In this document: piece by piece, positions 1 to 5,557 of the stretch
Layout of the letters: every line of letters begins with the position of its first letter
How positions within the stretch are numbered: the first letter of the stretch is position 1
Notes under the pieces: model-generated
What the model was told of the DNA's origin: nothing
The model's input: only the letters and a program-made list of their open reading frames with translations
Databases searched by the model: none
Assembly: GCA_030609605.1 (NCBI GenBank)
Contig: JAUWBY010000145.1
Coordinates: 1 to 5,998, forward strand
Direction of reading: 5' to 3'
DNA: 5,998 nucleotides
From: Candidatus Eiseniibacteriota bacterium
GTDB taxonomy: Bacteria; Joyebacterota; Joyebacteria; Joyebacterales; Joyebacteraceae
Translations under genes and position numbers: made by a program

Positions 1-1
1 A

Positions 2-574
2 CGCCACATGGTGGTACCGCTACACGCGGACATTTCTGTGCGATGCAGGCGCATCGGCCTTGACTACCTGACTCCCATTTTCTGGTACAAGATTGCCAAC
101 GCGAACTACGAGGCCTCGGGTGGTGGCGGCTTCTTAGGCAAACCATTCGAGCCCAATGCCATAATCAAGAACGATGTCGAGTACATCCTCATGCTCAGGA
201 AGCCTGGGGGCTATCGCCGCCCTACTGAGCAACAGCGAAGACTGTCAAAGCTCACGAAGGAACAGCACGGTAAGTGGTTCCGCTCGTTCTGGACAGACCT
301 TCCCGGAAGCTCCACAAGGAACCACCCTGCCCCCTTCTCGATCGGACTCGCTGAGAGACTCGTGCGGATGTTCTCGTTTACCGAGGATACGGTTCTAGAC
401 CCTTTCTCCGGCACATGTTCGACAACCATCGCAGCCATGCGAGCCGGGCGGAACAGCATCTCTGTCGAGCTGGATCCTGACTACTTCAGGAGTGCTGTCC
501 GACGGGTTAAGAGGGCCGCCAGTGAGCTGGGGGGGCTGTTCTCCGAGACCCCCGACGTTGAAGTTGTCGACTAG
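2..574 (+). CDS. DNA methyltransferase (N4-cytosine/N6-adenine), C-terminal part, truncated by the window edge
   Basis: The enzyme transfers a methyl group from S-adenosylmethionine to an exocyclic amino group of a DNA base. The reading frame is open to base 2, so the 5' end is missing; the ATG at 8 is internal. The visible part has a VPLHADI-x-VRCRR segment and a KIANANYE segment typical of restriction-associated methyltransferases. It then has motif I (DPFSGTCSTT, bases 398-427) and the acidic ribose-binding motif VELDPDYF (around 464-487). Motif I near the C-terminus places the catalytic (S/T/D)PPY motif upstream, outside the window, as in the beta-class order. The usual DPFxGxG glycine is Cys here. 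The gene converges with the endonuclease-like gene at 571-1422 and overlaps it by 4 bp, so it is probably the modification partner of a Type II system. The base modified and the target site cannot be read from the sequence. Confidence 0.88.
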   Translation, partial: RHMVVPLHADISVRCRRIGLDYLTPIFWYKIANANYEASGGGGFLGKPFEPNAIIKNDVEYILMLRKPGGYRRPTEQQRRLSKLTKEQHGKWFRSFWTDLPGSSTRNHPAPFSIGLAERLVRMFSFTEDTVLDPFSGTCSTTIAAMRAGRNSISVELDPDYFRSAVRRVKRAASELGGLFSETPDVEVVD

Positions 575-1422
575 GTCTGCAGTATCGAGAATCGCTCCGA
601 GTAGGACTGTACGATGCGCTCTATGAAGGCGTCGTAGTGGTCAGCATCGCCGATCTGTGGAGCCGGTAGGTCAGTCCACAGAGAAACAGGATGGTCGACC
701 TGGTTATCGCAATCCACCACGATTGTGCAGTAGGCGTCGAACCCCTCTTCACCGACTCCATCTCGTATCCTCAACCCACGCAGGTGCTCCACCGTGCGTT
801 CAGCCACGTGCGGCTGATTGTGCGGCGTCACGATGGCATCTCCAGACTCCTTCTGCCTCAGAGGTGAGACGAAGCTGGATGCGATGTTCACGACAGCAAT
901 GCCAGCTGCTATGACCTCATCGTCTTCTCTATGAGGCATTTGATTCGACGAGTTGAGCTCGTCGAACACGCGCGGTAGGGCCTTGCCGTGCTCTGTCATC
1001 ACGGACTTCGCCTCACAGCACATGAGAACCCGGGCCATCTTCTTGGTCTTGAAGATAGGAGGTCCAACAGGTTCCGCTGCTCCATCTATCGGAATGCCCA
1101 CGGCCAGATCCAAGGTCTTGGTCTTGCCCGACAACTCCCACCTGTGCCTGACATTCACGCCGTACGCAACCTTCCCGGAGGCAGCCTGCTCCCTCATCAT
1201 GGGACACGAGGCGAGGAGGTCATCCATGATGAACTCACATAGAGCAACAGAGTGAGCATCACTGCGCGAGTGATAGTGGTACTCGCGGCCAAACTTCTTG
1301 CCTACTTGGCAGTTGCCAGCCAGCCAGTCGACGAATCTCTGTGGAGTTCTCACTAGGGGATGTCCTTGCTCATCGGGCCACTGTGGTGAGGGGCGGTTCC
1401 AGGGTCTGGAGCGACACATCAT
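571..1422 (-). CDS. Putative Type II restriction endonuclease, PD-(D/E)xK fold
   Basis: This 283-residue protein probably cleaves the unmethylated site protected by the adjacent methyltransferase. A PD-(D/E)xK-like core is visible: Asp105 in KTLDLAVG, then Glu137-Ala-Lys139 in LMCCEAKSVMTEHGKA. A conserved-looking block (LPRVFDELNSS) follows, plus a C-terminal segment FDAYCTIVVDCDN and LWTDLPAP. No membrane segment is seen. The ATG at 1422 is followed at once by a second ATG at 1417-1419, with a GAGGA purine stretch just upstream. A GTG at Val24, with AAGGA 9 nt before it, is a possible alternative start. A near-consensus promoter lies 42 bp upstream. The gene is convergent with the methyltransferase, and the two stop codons share CTAG. 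The active-site reading and the methyltransferase neighbour support the call; the family assignment is from motif recognition, not alignment. Confidence 0.68.
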   Translation of the reverse strand: MMCRSRPWNRPSPQWPDEQGHPLVRTPQRFVDWLAGNCQVGKKFGREYHYHSRSDAHSVALCEFIMDDLLASCPMMREQAASGKVAYGVNVRHRWELSGKTKTLDLAVGIPIDGAAEPVGPPIFKTKKMARVLMCCEAKSVMTEHGKALPRVFDELNSSNQMPHREDDEVIAAGIAVVNIASSFVSPLRQKESGDAIVTPHNQPHVAERTVEHLRGLRIRDGVGEEGFDAYCTIVVDCDNQVDHPVSLWTDLPAPQIGDADHYDAFIERIVQSYSERFSILQT

Positions 1423-1463
1423 TCCTCAGACACGACAGCGATAGTTGCAGGCCAACGTCGGAG

Positions 1464-1492
1464 ATTATCGCCGAGCAATGAGCATCTGTCAA
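1464..1492 (-). promoter_or_regulatory. Sigma70-type promoter for the endonuclease-like gene
   Basis: On the minus strand, a perfect -35 TTGACA (1487-1492) is followed after exactly 17 bp by GATAAT (1464-1469), 5 of 6 matches to the -10 consensus. Transcription would start near 1457, giving a leader of about 35 nt before the ATG at 1422. It is the strongest promoter match I found in the window. Confidence 0.75.
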
Positions 1493-1561
1493 CTGGACTC
1501 CGCCGACGGCAGTGTTCTAGTTTGGGGCGCGTGGTTGCGGAGGGGTGGAAAAGGGGCGCCT

Positions 1562-1606
1562 TGGGGCGATGATCCTGTACCACAGGCATCACGCGGGGTC
1601 GCCCCA
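1562..1606. repeat. Long imperfect stem-loop in the divergent control region
   Basis: Arms TGGGGCGA (1562-1569) and TCGCCCCA (1599-1606) pair perfectly. Inside, TGAT (1570-1573) pairs with ATCA (1588-1591), and CCTGT (1574-1578) with ACAGG (1582-1586) around a 3-nt loop. The total is 17 base pairs, interrupted by a 1-nt bulge (1587) and a 7-nt bulge (1592-1598). It lies between the two divergent promoters, outside any convincing gene. There is no T-tract on the plus-strand side. On the minus strand a short CTTTTCC run follows about 10 nt downstream, so a weak minus-strand terminator is possible; a small structured RNA or a cruciform is also possible. Confidence 0.6.
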
Positions 1607-1639
1607 GTACTTGACTCTCGCTTCGGGCTCAGGATCGGG

Positions 1640-1665
1640 GCACGCTTGGTTGGCCCGCACGCTTG
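1640..1665. repeat. Direct repeat GCACGCTTG, two copies, 17-bp period
   Basis: GCACGCTTG occurs at 1640-1648 and again at 1657-1665 with an 8-bp spacer. It lies about 45-70 bp upstream of the -35 element facing the Ntn-hydrolase gene, a usual place for an activator or repressor to bind. No regulator is identified; chance is not excluded. Confidence 0.35.
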
Positions 1666-1671
1666 CGCGTT

Positions 1672-1710
1672 GCCGGAGTCCTTGCCTTCGGAGCGAGAGG
1701 AGCCTCCGGC
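1672..1710. repeat. Inverted repeat abutting the -35 of the rightward promoter
   Basis: GCCGGAG (1672-1678) pairs with CTCCGGC (1704-1710). TCCT (1679-1682) can also pair with AGGA (1698-1701) across a 2-nt bulge. An alternative hairpin, CCTCC (1703-1707) with GGAGG (1713-1717), would overlap the -35 element. The repeat ends one base before the -35 hexamer, so an operator is plausible but unproven. Confidence 0.4.
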
Positions 1711-1739
1711 TTGGAGGTGCGGGTATGGAATGGTATGAT
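1711..1739 (+). promoter_or_regulatory. Extended -10 promoter for the Ntn-hydrolase/cyclase-like operon
   Basis: TTGGAG (1711-1716, a weak -35) is separated by 17 bp from TATGAT (1734-1739). The -10 is preceded by TG plus one base (1731-1733), an extended -10 that compensates for a poor -35. Predicted start near 1746, with a leader of about 45 nt carrying GGAGG at 1778-1782. Its position supports the ATG at 1791 as the real start of the downstream gene. Confidence 0.55.
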
Positions 1740-1790
1740 ACGCTCCAAGCGGTGAGAAGGCTCTGGCGGAGAGGATTGGAGGGACGAGGA

Positions 1791-2657
1791 ATGACTCAGA
1801 TCATCGGGGCAATTTGTGGGAGGGGGAGCACGGGAATCGCGGTGTCTGACAGAATGGTCAGCACAATGGTCCATGCGTATGAACCGCCCATGATGAAGGT
1901 GAAACAGGTTGGCAGCAGGGCTGTCGTGCTGGTAGCGGGGAATCCACTTGTTATTGAGGAAGTTATTGCCCCGGTGTTTGACGCGGTGGACAGCGAGGAG
2001 AGCGCCGGCCGTAACGTGCCCGCGTCAGAGATCGGGGCGAAGCTGTCCTGGTCATACTCCTGTGCGCGAACTCGGCGGATCGAAGAGGACGTGCTTGCTC
2101 GCCACGCAGGAGTGCAGAACATGCTGGAGTGGCACGAGAAGCAGAGCAATCTTGACGGGGGCTTGGTTACGTGGGTAAACAGCTTGATTTCACAGTATCG
2201 GCTGGGCATGTCTCTCGTGCTCGTCGGGATAAGCGACCATAGAGCTCACGTGTACGCGGTATCTGACGATTCGAGATTGGACTGCTATGACGCCATCGGA
2301 TACCAGTGCGACGGCATCGGGAGCATGCACGCGCACACAACGCTGGCGAGACACGGATACCATCCGGGCATGGACTTGCGGGATGCGATCTACGCCGTCT
2401 TTGAGGCGAAGAAGAGTGCCGAGATGGCACCCGGCGTTGGGACCGCAACCGACATCCTGATCCTAGCCAACAGGGGAATAGAGCGGCTCAAGCCATCCGC
2501 GATTGACGCACTGGAGCACGTGTTCAGGAAGCGGCTACGCAGGGCTCGGGGGAAGGGGCTCTCCCACGATCTGGGGAGCATGGAGTTGGAAACGGATTCT
2601 TGGGTGGGGTGGCTTGACGGAACGGGCTCCGCCGGTGGAGAGAAGGTGAAGGAGTAG
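1791..2657 (+). CDS. Proteasome-beta/HslV-like Ntn-hydrolase (peptidase T1 superfamily)
   Basis: This 288-residue protein begins MTQIIGAICGRG, so removing Met would expose Thr as an N-terminal nucleophile, as in HslV, Anbu and proteasome beta subunits. In mature numbering, Asp19 in AVSDRMVS and Lys35 in PMMKVKQVG match the Thr1/Asp17/Lys33 catalytic set with a two-residue shift. AVVLVAGNP follows as the usual core strand, and GIGSMHAHTTLA (around 175-186) resembles the GSG-containing helix start. A charged stretch at about 90-130 makes the protein longer than a typical 170-230 residue subunit, and residues past about 230 form an extension. The ATG at 1791 is chosen because GGAGG lies 8 nt upstream and the promoter lies just before it; the frame is open further left but looks non-coding. 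No ATPase partner is seen in the window. The substrate is unknown. It may act with the cyclase-like gene 60 bp downstream. Confidence 0.72.
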   Translation: MTQIIGAICGRGSTGIAVSDRMVSTMVHAYEPPMMKVKQVGSRAVVLVAGNPLVIEEVIAPVFDAVDSEESAGRNVPASEIGAKLSWSYSCARTRRIEEDVLARHAGVQNMLEWHEKQSNLDGGLVTWVNSLISQYRLGMSLVLVGISDHRAHVYAVSDDSRLDCYDAIGYQCDGIGSMHAHTTLARHGYHPGMDLRDAIYAVFEAKKSAEMAPGVGTATDILILANRGIERLKPSAIDALEHVFRKRLRRARGKGLSHDLGSMELETDSWVGWLDGTGSAGGEKVKE

Positions 2658-2707
2658 CATCGGCGCAGCCACGGCCCCAGTAGTTGGTTGACCTTGGGCG
2701 AACTCAT

Positions 2708-2717
2708 GGAGGGGGAA
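2708..2717 (+). promoter_or_regulatory. Ribosome binding site that selects the GTG start at 2718
   Basis: GGAGG at 2708-2712 lies 5 nt before GTG 2718. The in-frame alternatives, TTG 2688 and ATG 2706, lack a comparable site. The ATG at 2706 overlaps this purine tract. Confidence 0.6.
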
Positions 2718-3485
2718 GTGAAAGTCAATGACGGGTACGTGTTCGGCTTCGTGTGCCTGATGGATGCACTAGGAACAAAAGGTGCGTGGCGCCACCACCA
2801 TCCTGCCGAGTTTGTGGCGAAGCTACAGAAGCTCAAGAAGGACTTCGACGAGGCTACTGCTGAAGGCATGGCGGCAGTCTCCGGCAAGGCGCAGCCAGGG
2901 ATCTTGGACTTCCGCTTCTTCCAGGACACGGTGTTCATCACATATCGATTTCCTGACGTCGAGCCCGGCGGCAAGAAGAAGACCCCAGGACCTCTGCTTC
3001 GGTTCCCCATGTTCTCGAACATGGTCGCAGGACCCTTCAATATGGCGCTCGCTGACGGGCTATACTTCCGTGGGGCGATTTCACAAGGCTGGTTCTACTG
3101 GAGTGAGAACATACTTGTGGGCCCCGCAATCGACGATGCGGCTGAGTACTTCGAGACAGCCGATTGGATGGGTCTCATGTGTACTCCCGCCGCTAGCTAC
3201 GCCGCGCGCTATGCTGTAGCTCATCCGCGATTCACCGAGAGGTCGATCGATCACTCCTTCGTCGCGTATGACGTGCCGTTCCGCGAGTCTGATAGCATGC
3301 GGTTGGAGGCGATCAACTGGCCGAAGGCCTTCAGAGCTGCTCACAAGGAGTCGAATGAACAGGGAGGAGACAGGGAACTCTTGCTGAGGCTTCTGTCGGA
3401 TCCCGTGATTCCGAAAGGAGTGTGGTGCAAGTTCGAGAACACCGTGGCGTTCTATGACGCCTGTACAGGTCGGTCGGCTGCCTAA
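2718..3485 (+). CDS. Divergent class III nucleotide cyclase-like protein
   Basis: This 255-residue protein has no signal peptide or membrane segment. Four blocks occur in the order of class III nucleotidyl cyclases. FVCLMDALGTKG has Asp16 where the first metal-binding Asp is expected. FFQDTVFI has Asp70 where the second is expected. LYFRGAISQG (around 115-124) corresponds to the RxGxxxG strand. ILVGPAIDDAAEYFE (132-146) corresponds to GxxVNxAxRL. In that last block the transition-state Asn and Arg align with Asp139 and Glu143, so canonical ATP or GTP cyclisation is doubtful. The protein may use another nucleotide, bind nucleotides without cyclising them, or simply share the fold. GTG 2718 is chosen for its Shine-Dalgarno site; ATG 2706 and TTG 2688 are in-frame alternatives. 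It is 60 bp downstream of the Ntn-hydrolase with no terminator seen between, so the two are probably co-transcribed. The family call is motif-based and tentative. Confidence 0.5.
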   Translation: MKVNDGYVFGFVCLMDALGTKGAWRHHHPAEFVAKLQKLKKDFDEATAEGMAAVSGKAQPGILDFRFFQDTVFITYRFPDVEPGGKKKTPGPLLRFPMFSNMVAGPFNMALADGLYFRGAISQGWFYWSENILVGPAIDDAAEYFETADWMGLMCTPAASYAARYAVAHPRFTERSIDHSFVAYDVPFRESDSMRLEAINWPKAFRAAHKESNEQGGDRELLLRLLSDPVIPKGVWCKFENTVAFYDACTGRSAA

Positions 3486-3495
3486 CCAGCACAGG

Positions 3496-3524
3496 TTGAC
3501 CGCTTGGTCGCGTGGTGATATGCT
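3496..3524 (+). promoter_or_regulatory. Promoter of the small protein/recombinase operon with overlapping dyad
   Basis: TTGACC (3496-3501), 17 bp, then TATGCT (3519-3524), preceded by TG plus one base (3516-3518), an extended -10. The predicted start is near 3531. Two small inverted repeats overlap it: GACC-N4-GGTC (3498-3509) on the -35, and TGATA-N8-TATCA (3516-3533) spanning the -10 and start site. They could be operator half-sites for repression of the recombinase. Confidence 0.6.
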
Positions 3525-3559
3525 CCAGTATCAGATAGCAACGTGTAGGTGCCGTTGAC

Positions 3560-3626
3560 GCGCTGACCAGAGCGCAAGGGTGTTGCCCTACATGCCATTC
3601 GGCATGACGACCGCAGAGGTCACGTC
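3560..3626 (+). promoter_or_regulatory. Leader with four adjacent small hairpins
   Basis: The roughly 120-nt leader between the promoter and the GTG at 3654 contains consecutive stem-loops: GCGCT/AGCGC (3560-3575), AGGG/CCCT (3577-3589), CATGCC/GGCATG (3591-3606, 4-nt loop) and GACC/GGTC (3609-3621, possibly extended by GAC/GTC). No T-tract follows any of them, so they are not classic terminators. They may be protein-binding sites or a structured 5' UTR; no known riboswitch is recognised. Confidence 0.35.
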
Positions 3627-3653
3627 GGATCTCTGTGGATCGAGGGCTACGCC

Positions 3654-4010
3654 GTGATCTCTCTTGAACAATGCCGCCAGATCCTTGGTGCTGCGGCACC
3701 TGACGACGAATCCGAACTCCGGCGGATTCGCGATGACGTGCACGAACTCGCGCAGATCTTCGTCCAAGTCCTGCAATGCGGCGAGGTCACCTCCCGAAAC
3801 GACCCCCTACCGAACCCCAACCCGCAACTGCAGGCTGACGCAGCGGCGAGGAATCACCGGCCCTTTGACGTCGTGTGCCGCGCAGTTGGTGATGATACTG
3901 CGTATGCACTCGTTGAACGCGCTGCCATCATGGAATACGACGGTGGCCTCGAAAGACGCGAAGCCGAAGTTGCCGCACTTGAAGATTGGCTATCCAGCAC
4001 GGAGCACTAG
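3654..4010 (+). CDS. Small hypothetical protein encoded just upstream of the recombinase
   Basis: This 118-residue, soluble protein is not a family I can name. The N-terminal half (ISLEQCRQILG, then SELRRIRDDVHELAQIFVQV) reads as amphipathic helices. The middle (45-70) is Pro/Asn-rich and looks like a linker. The C-terminal block RAAIMEYDGGLERREAEVAA (89-108) resembles a short motif I recall from other mobile-element proteins. The start is GTG 3654, with GAGGG at 3642-3646, 7 nt upstream. The stop is 5 bp before the recombinase ATG, and its sequence contains the GGAG (4001-4004) that serves that ATG, so the two are very likely translated from one transcript. Position suggests a role in controlling or directing the recombinase (for example a directionality factor or DNA-binding accessory protein), but no DNA-binding motif is clear. 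Confidence 0.65.
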   Translation: MISLEQCRQILGAAAPDDESELRRIRDDVHELAQIFVQVLQCGEVTSRNDPLPNPNPQLQADAAARNHRPFDVVCRAVGDDTAYALVERAAIMEYDGGLERREAEVAALEDWLSSTEH

Positions 4011-4015
4011 CAGCT

Positions 4016-5557
4016 ATGAGCATCTTGCGTGAGGTCCTCAAGGCCATCATCTACATCCGCGTGTCGTCAGAGGAACAGCTCCAAAACATGAGCTTGAACT
4101 CGCAGGAAACGGTATGCCGCGAGTATTGTGCAAGGCATGGCCACGAAGTCGTGGCCGTCTTTCGGGAAGAGGGCAAGTCGGCGAAGACTACGAACCGTCC
4201 TGAGTTCAAGAAGCTGATTCGGTACTGCTTGAAGCACGAGAATGAGGTCGATCTGATCGTCGTCCACAGCGTGAGTCGCTTCTCCAGAAACACAGGGGAC
4301 TATCTGAGCAGCAGAGACATGCTCGGCGGACTTCGCGTCGGACTCCGATCTGTAACAGAGACATTCGATGACACGCCTTCAGGCAAGTTCGTTGAGACCG
4401 TGATGGCGGCCAATGCACAGCTGGACAACGACAACAAAGCCATGTTGACAGTGGAGCGCATGAAGCTGGCGCTTGAGCGAGGGCGCTGGACTCACAGTCC
4501 ACCCTTAGGATACAGGAAGCCGAGAGCTGGCCGAGATGGCCCGAGCCTGGAGGAGGACCCCGCAACGGCGCCGCTCATACGACAGGCGTTCGAGCTATGC
4601 GCCACAGGTCGGCACTCTGTCTCAGAGATTGCCCGTTTGTTGACGGCGATGGGGCTCAGAGGTGCCAGAGGCGCCGCGATTAGCTCCCAGTCCCTTGGCA
4701 AGCAGCTCAGGAACCCCCTCTACTGCGGGCGCATGGTCGTTCCTAGTCTGGACACAGATGCTCAGGGAGACTTCAAACCCGTTGTGACTCCCGAGTTGTT
4801 CGCACGTGTTCAAGCAATGCTGGACAGGAAACCGAGCCCAACTGCCAAGTACCTTGTGCATAACCCTGACTTTCCGCTCAAGAGGACGATCAGGTGTTTC
4901 ACATGCAAGAGGAACCTGACGGGCAGCTGGTCACGGAGCAGAGGACGTAGGTACCCGTACTATCATTGCCCTCGCTCAGATTGTGGCGATATGTGTCGAA
5001 TTCGGAGGGGGCTCATCGAGGACCTCTTCACTGAGCGCCTTGACCGGTTTGCTCTCAAACCCCAGTTCTTGGGCCTCTTTGAGGCAGTGCTCACCGATGC
5101 GTGGCGCGATGCGCAGCGGGAACACGCGAAGCACCGGCACATCCTGAAGAACCGCCTTGAGAAGCTGCGTCAAGACAAGCTGAAGCTCGAAGAAGCCTTC
5201 ATCTTCCACGAGAAGATAGATGACCAGACATATAACGAGCACCTCAACAGGCTTAGAGAGCGGATGCGGAAGATTGAGGCAGAGCTGATGAAACCCGCGC
5301 CAGAGGGGCTGGATATCGCAGCCGTGGTCAGCTTCGCCAGGACCCTACTTGCCAGACCGGGAGACAGCTGGAGGGCCTTCGACCTCGACGGCAAGCAGCG
5401 TCTTCAGCGGCTCGTTTTCCCCGATGGAATCGAGTTCGACGGCAAAACGTTTCGAACCGCTGTAACCTCGCCTGTTTTCACGGCGTTAGAGGCTTCAGCG
5501 GTTCGAGATGAAAGTTTGGCGTCCCCAACGGGAATCGAACCCGTGTTGCCGCCGTGA
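4016..5557 (+). CDS. Large serine recombinase (site-specific integrase)
   Basis: This 513-residue recombinase would integrate and excise the island through a Ser-linked DNA intermediate. The resolvase-type catalytic domain spans about 10-145: IYIRVSSEEQ holds Arg15 and the nucleophile Ser17, and SRFSRN holds Arg88 and Arg91, matching the catalytic Arg pair of resolvases. A recombinase domain follows (about 160-250, SPPLGYRKPR to RNPLYCGRMVV). Next is a zinc ribbon with Cys294, Cys297, Cys318 and Cys323, then a coiled-coil segment (about 369-425, rich in Glu, Lys, Arg and Leu). This is the standard large serine integrase order. ATG 4016 is chosen because GGAG lies 11 nt upstream; an upstream in-frame TTG at 3986 overlaps the preceding gene. 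The last 13 residues (501-513) are encoded within the tRNA-Glu gene, and the TGA stop lies in its anticodon loop. The C-terminus therefore depends on integration at this tRNA. Confidence 0.93.
   Translation: MSILREVLKAIIYIRVSSEEQLQNMSLNSQETVCREYCARHGHEVVAVFREEGKSAKTTNRPEFKKLIRYCLKHENEVDLIVVHSVSRFSRNTGDYLSSRDMLGGLRVGLRSVTETFDDTPSGKFVETVMAANAQLDNDNKAMLTVERMKLALERGRWTHSPPLGYRKPRAGRDGPSLEEDPATAPLIRQAFELCATGRHSVSEIARLLTAMGLRGARGAAISSQSLGKQLRNPLYCGRMVVPSLDTDAQGDFKPVVTPELFARVQAMLDRKPSPTAKYLVHNPDFPLKRTIRCFTCKRNLTGSWSRSRGRRYPYYHCPRSDCGDMCRIRRGLIEDLFTERLDRFALKPQFLGLFEAVLTDAWRDAQREHAKHRHILKNRLEKLRQDKLKLEEAFIFHEKIDDQTYNEHLNRLRERMRKIEAELMKPAPEGLDIAAVVSFARTLLARPGDSWRAFDLDGKQRLQRLVFPDGIEFDGKTFRTAVTSPVFTALEASAVRDESLASPTGIEPVLPP
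5452..5506. repeat. 11-bp-arm inverted repeat 10 bp from the tRNA-Glu 3' end; possible attachment dyad or terminator
   Basis: TCGAACCGCTG (5452-5462) and CAGCGGTTCGA (5496-5506) are perfect inverted repeats. On the same axis (base 5479), CCTC (5466-5469) pairs with GAGG (5489-5492), so 16 of 18 positions match. It lies in the recombinase 3' coding region. On the minus strand the hairpin is followed by AACGTTTT, so it could end the tRNA transcript as a weak intrinsic terminator. Its place at the presumed island junction also fits a recombinase-binding dyad, although the single-base axis does not match the even-length core of known serine integrase sites. Confidence 0.5.

Noticed and set aside
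1495..1681. 8-bp inverted repeat GGACTCCG (1495-1502) and CGGAGTCC (1674-1681)
   Set aside because: The arms are about 170 bp apart and do not extend; this is within chance for a region of this size.
1445..1738. 97-residue plus-strand frame in the divergent region
   Set aside because: No ribosome binding site, no recognisable domain, and it overlaps both promoters and the structured repeats.
1545..1790. In-frame N-terminal extension of the Ntn-hydrolase
   Set aside because: It lacks protein-like composition, contains the hairpin, direct repeat and promoter, and would bury the Thr nucleophile; the 1791 ATG has a good ribosome binding site.
2688..2717. TTGACC as a separate promoter for the cyclase-like gene
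   Set aside because: No -10 element lies at 16-18 bp spacing; co-transcription with the upstream gene is simpler.
2390..3040. 216-residue minus-strand frame
   Set aside because: Antisense to the Ntn-hydrolase and cyclase-like genes; Ser/Pro/Arg-rich shadow composition with no motifs.
3460..3469. Perfect palindrome CCTGTACAGG
   Set aside because: It lies in the cyclase-like coding end with no second copy nearby; a 10-bp palindrome alone is weak evidence for an operator.
3664..4032. 122-residue plus-strand frame overlapping the small protein gene
   Set aside because: The alternative frame has shadow-like composition; the 3654-4010 frame has the ribosome binding site and a coherent helical sequence.
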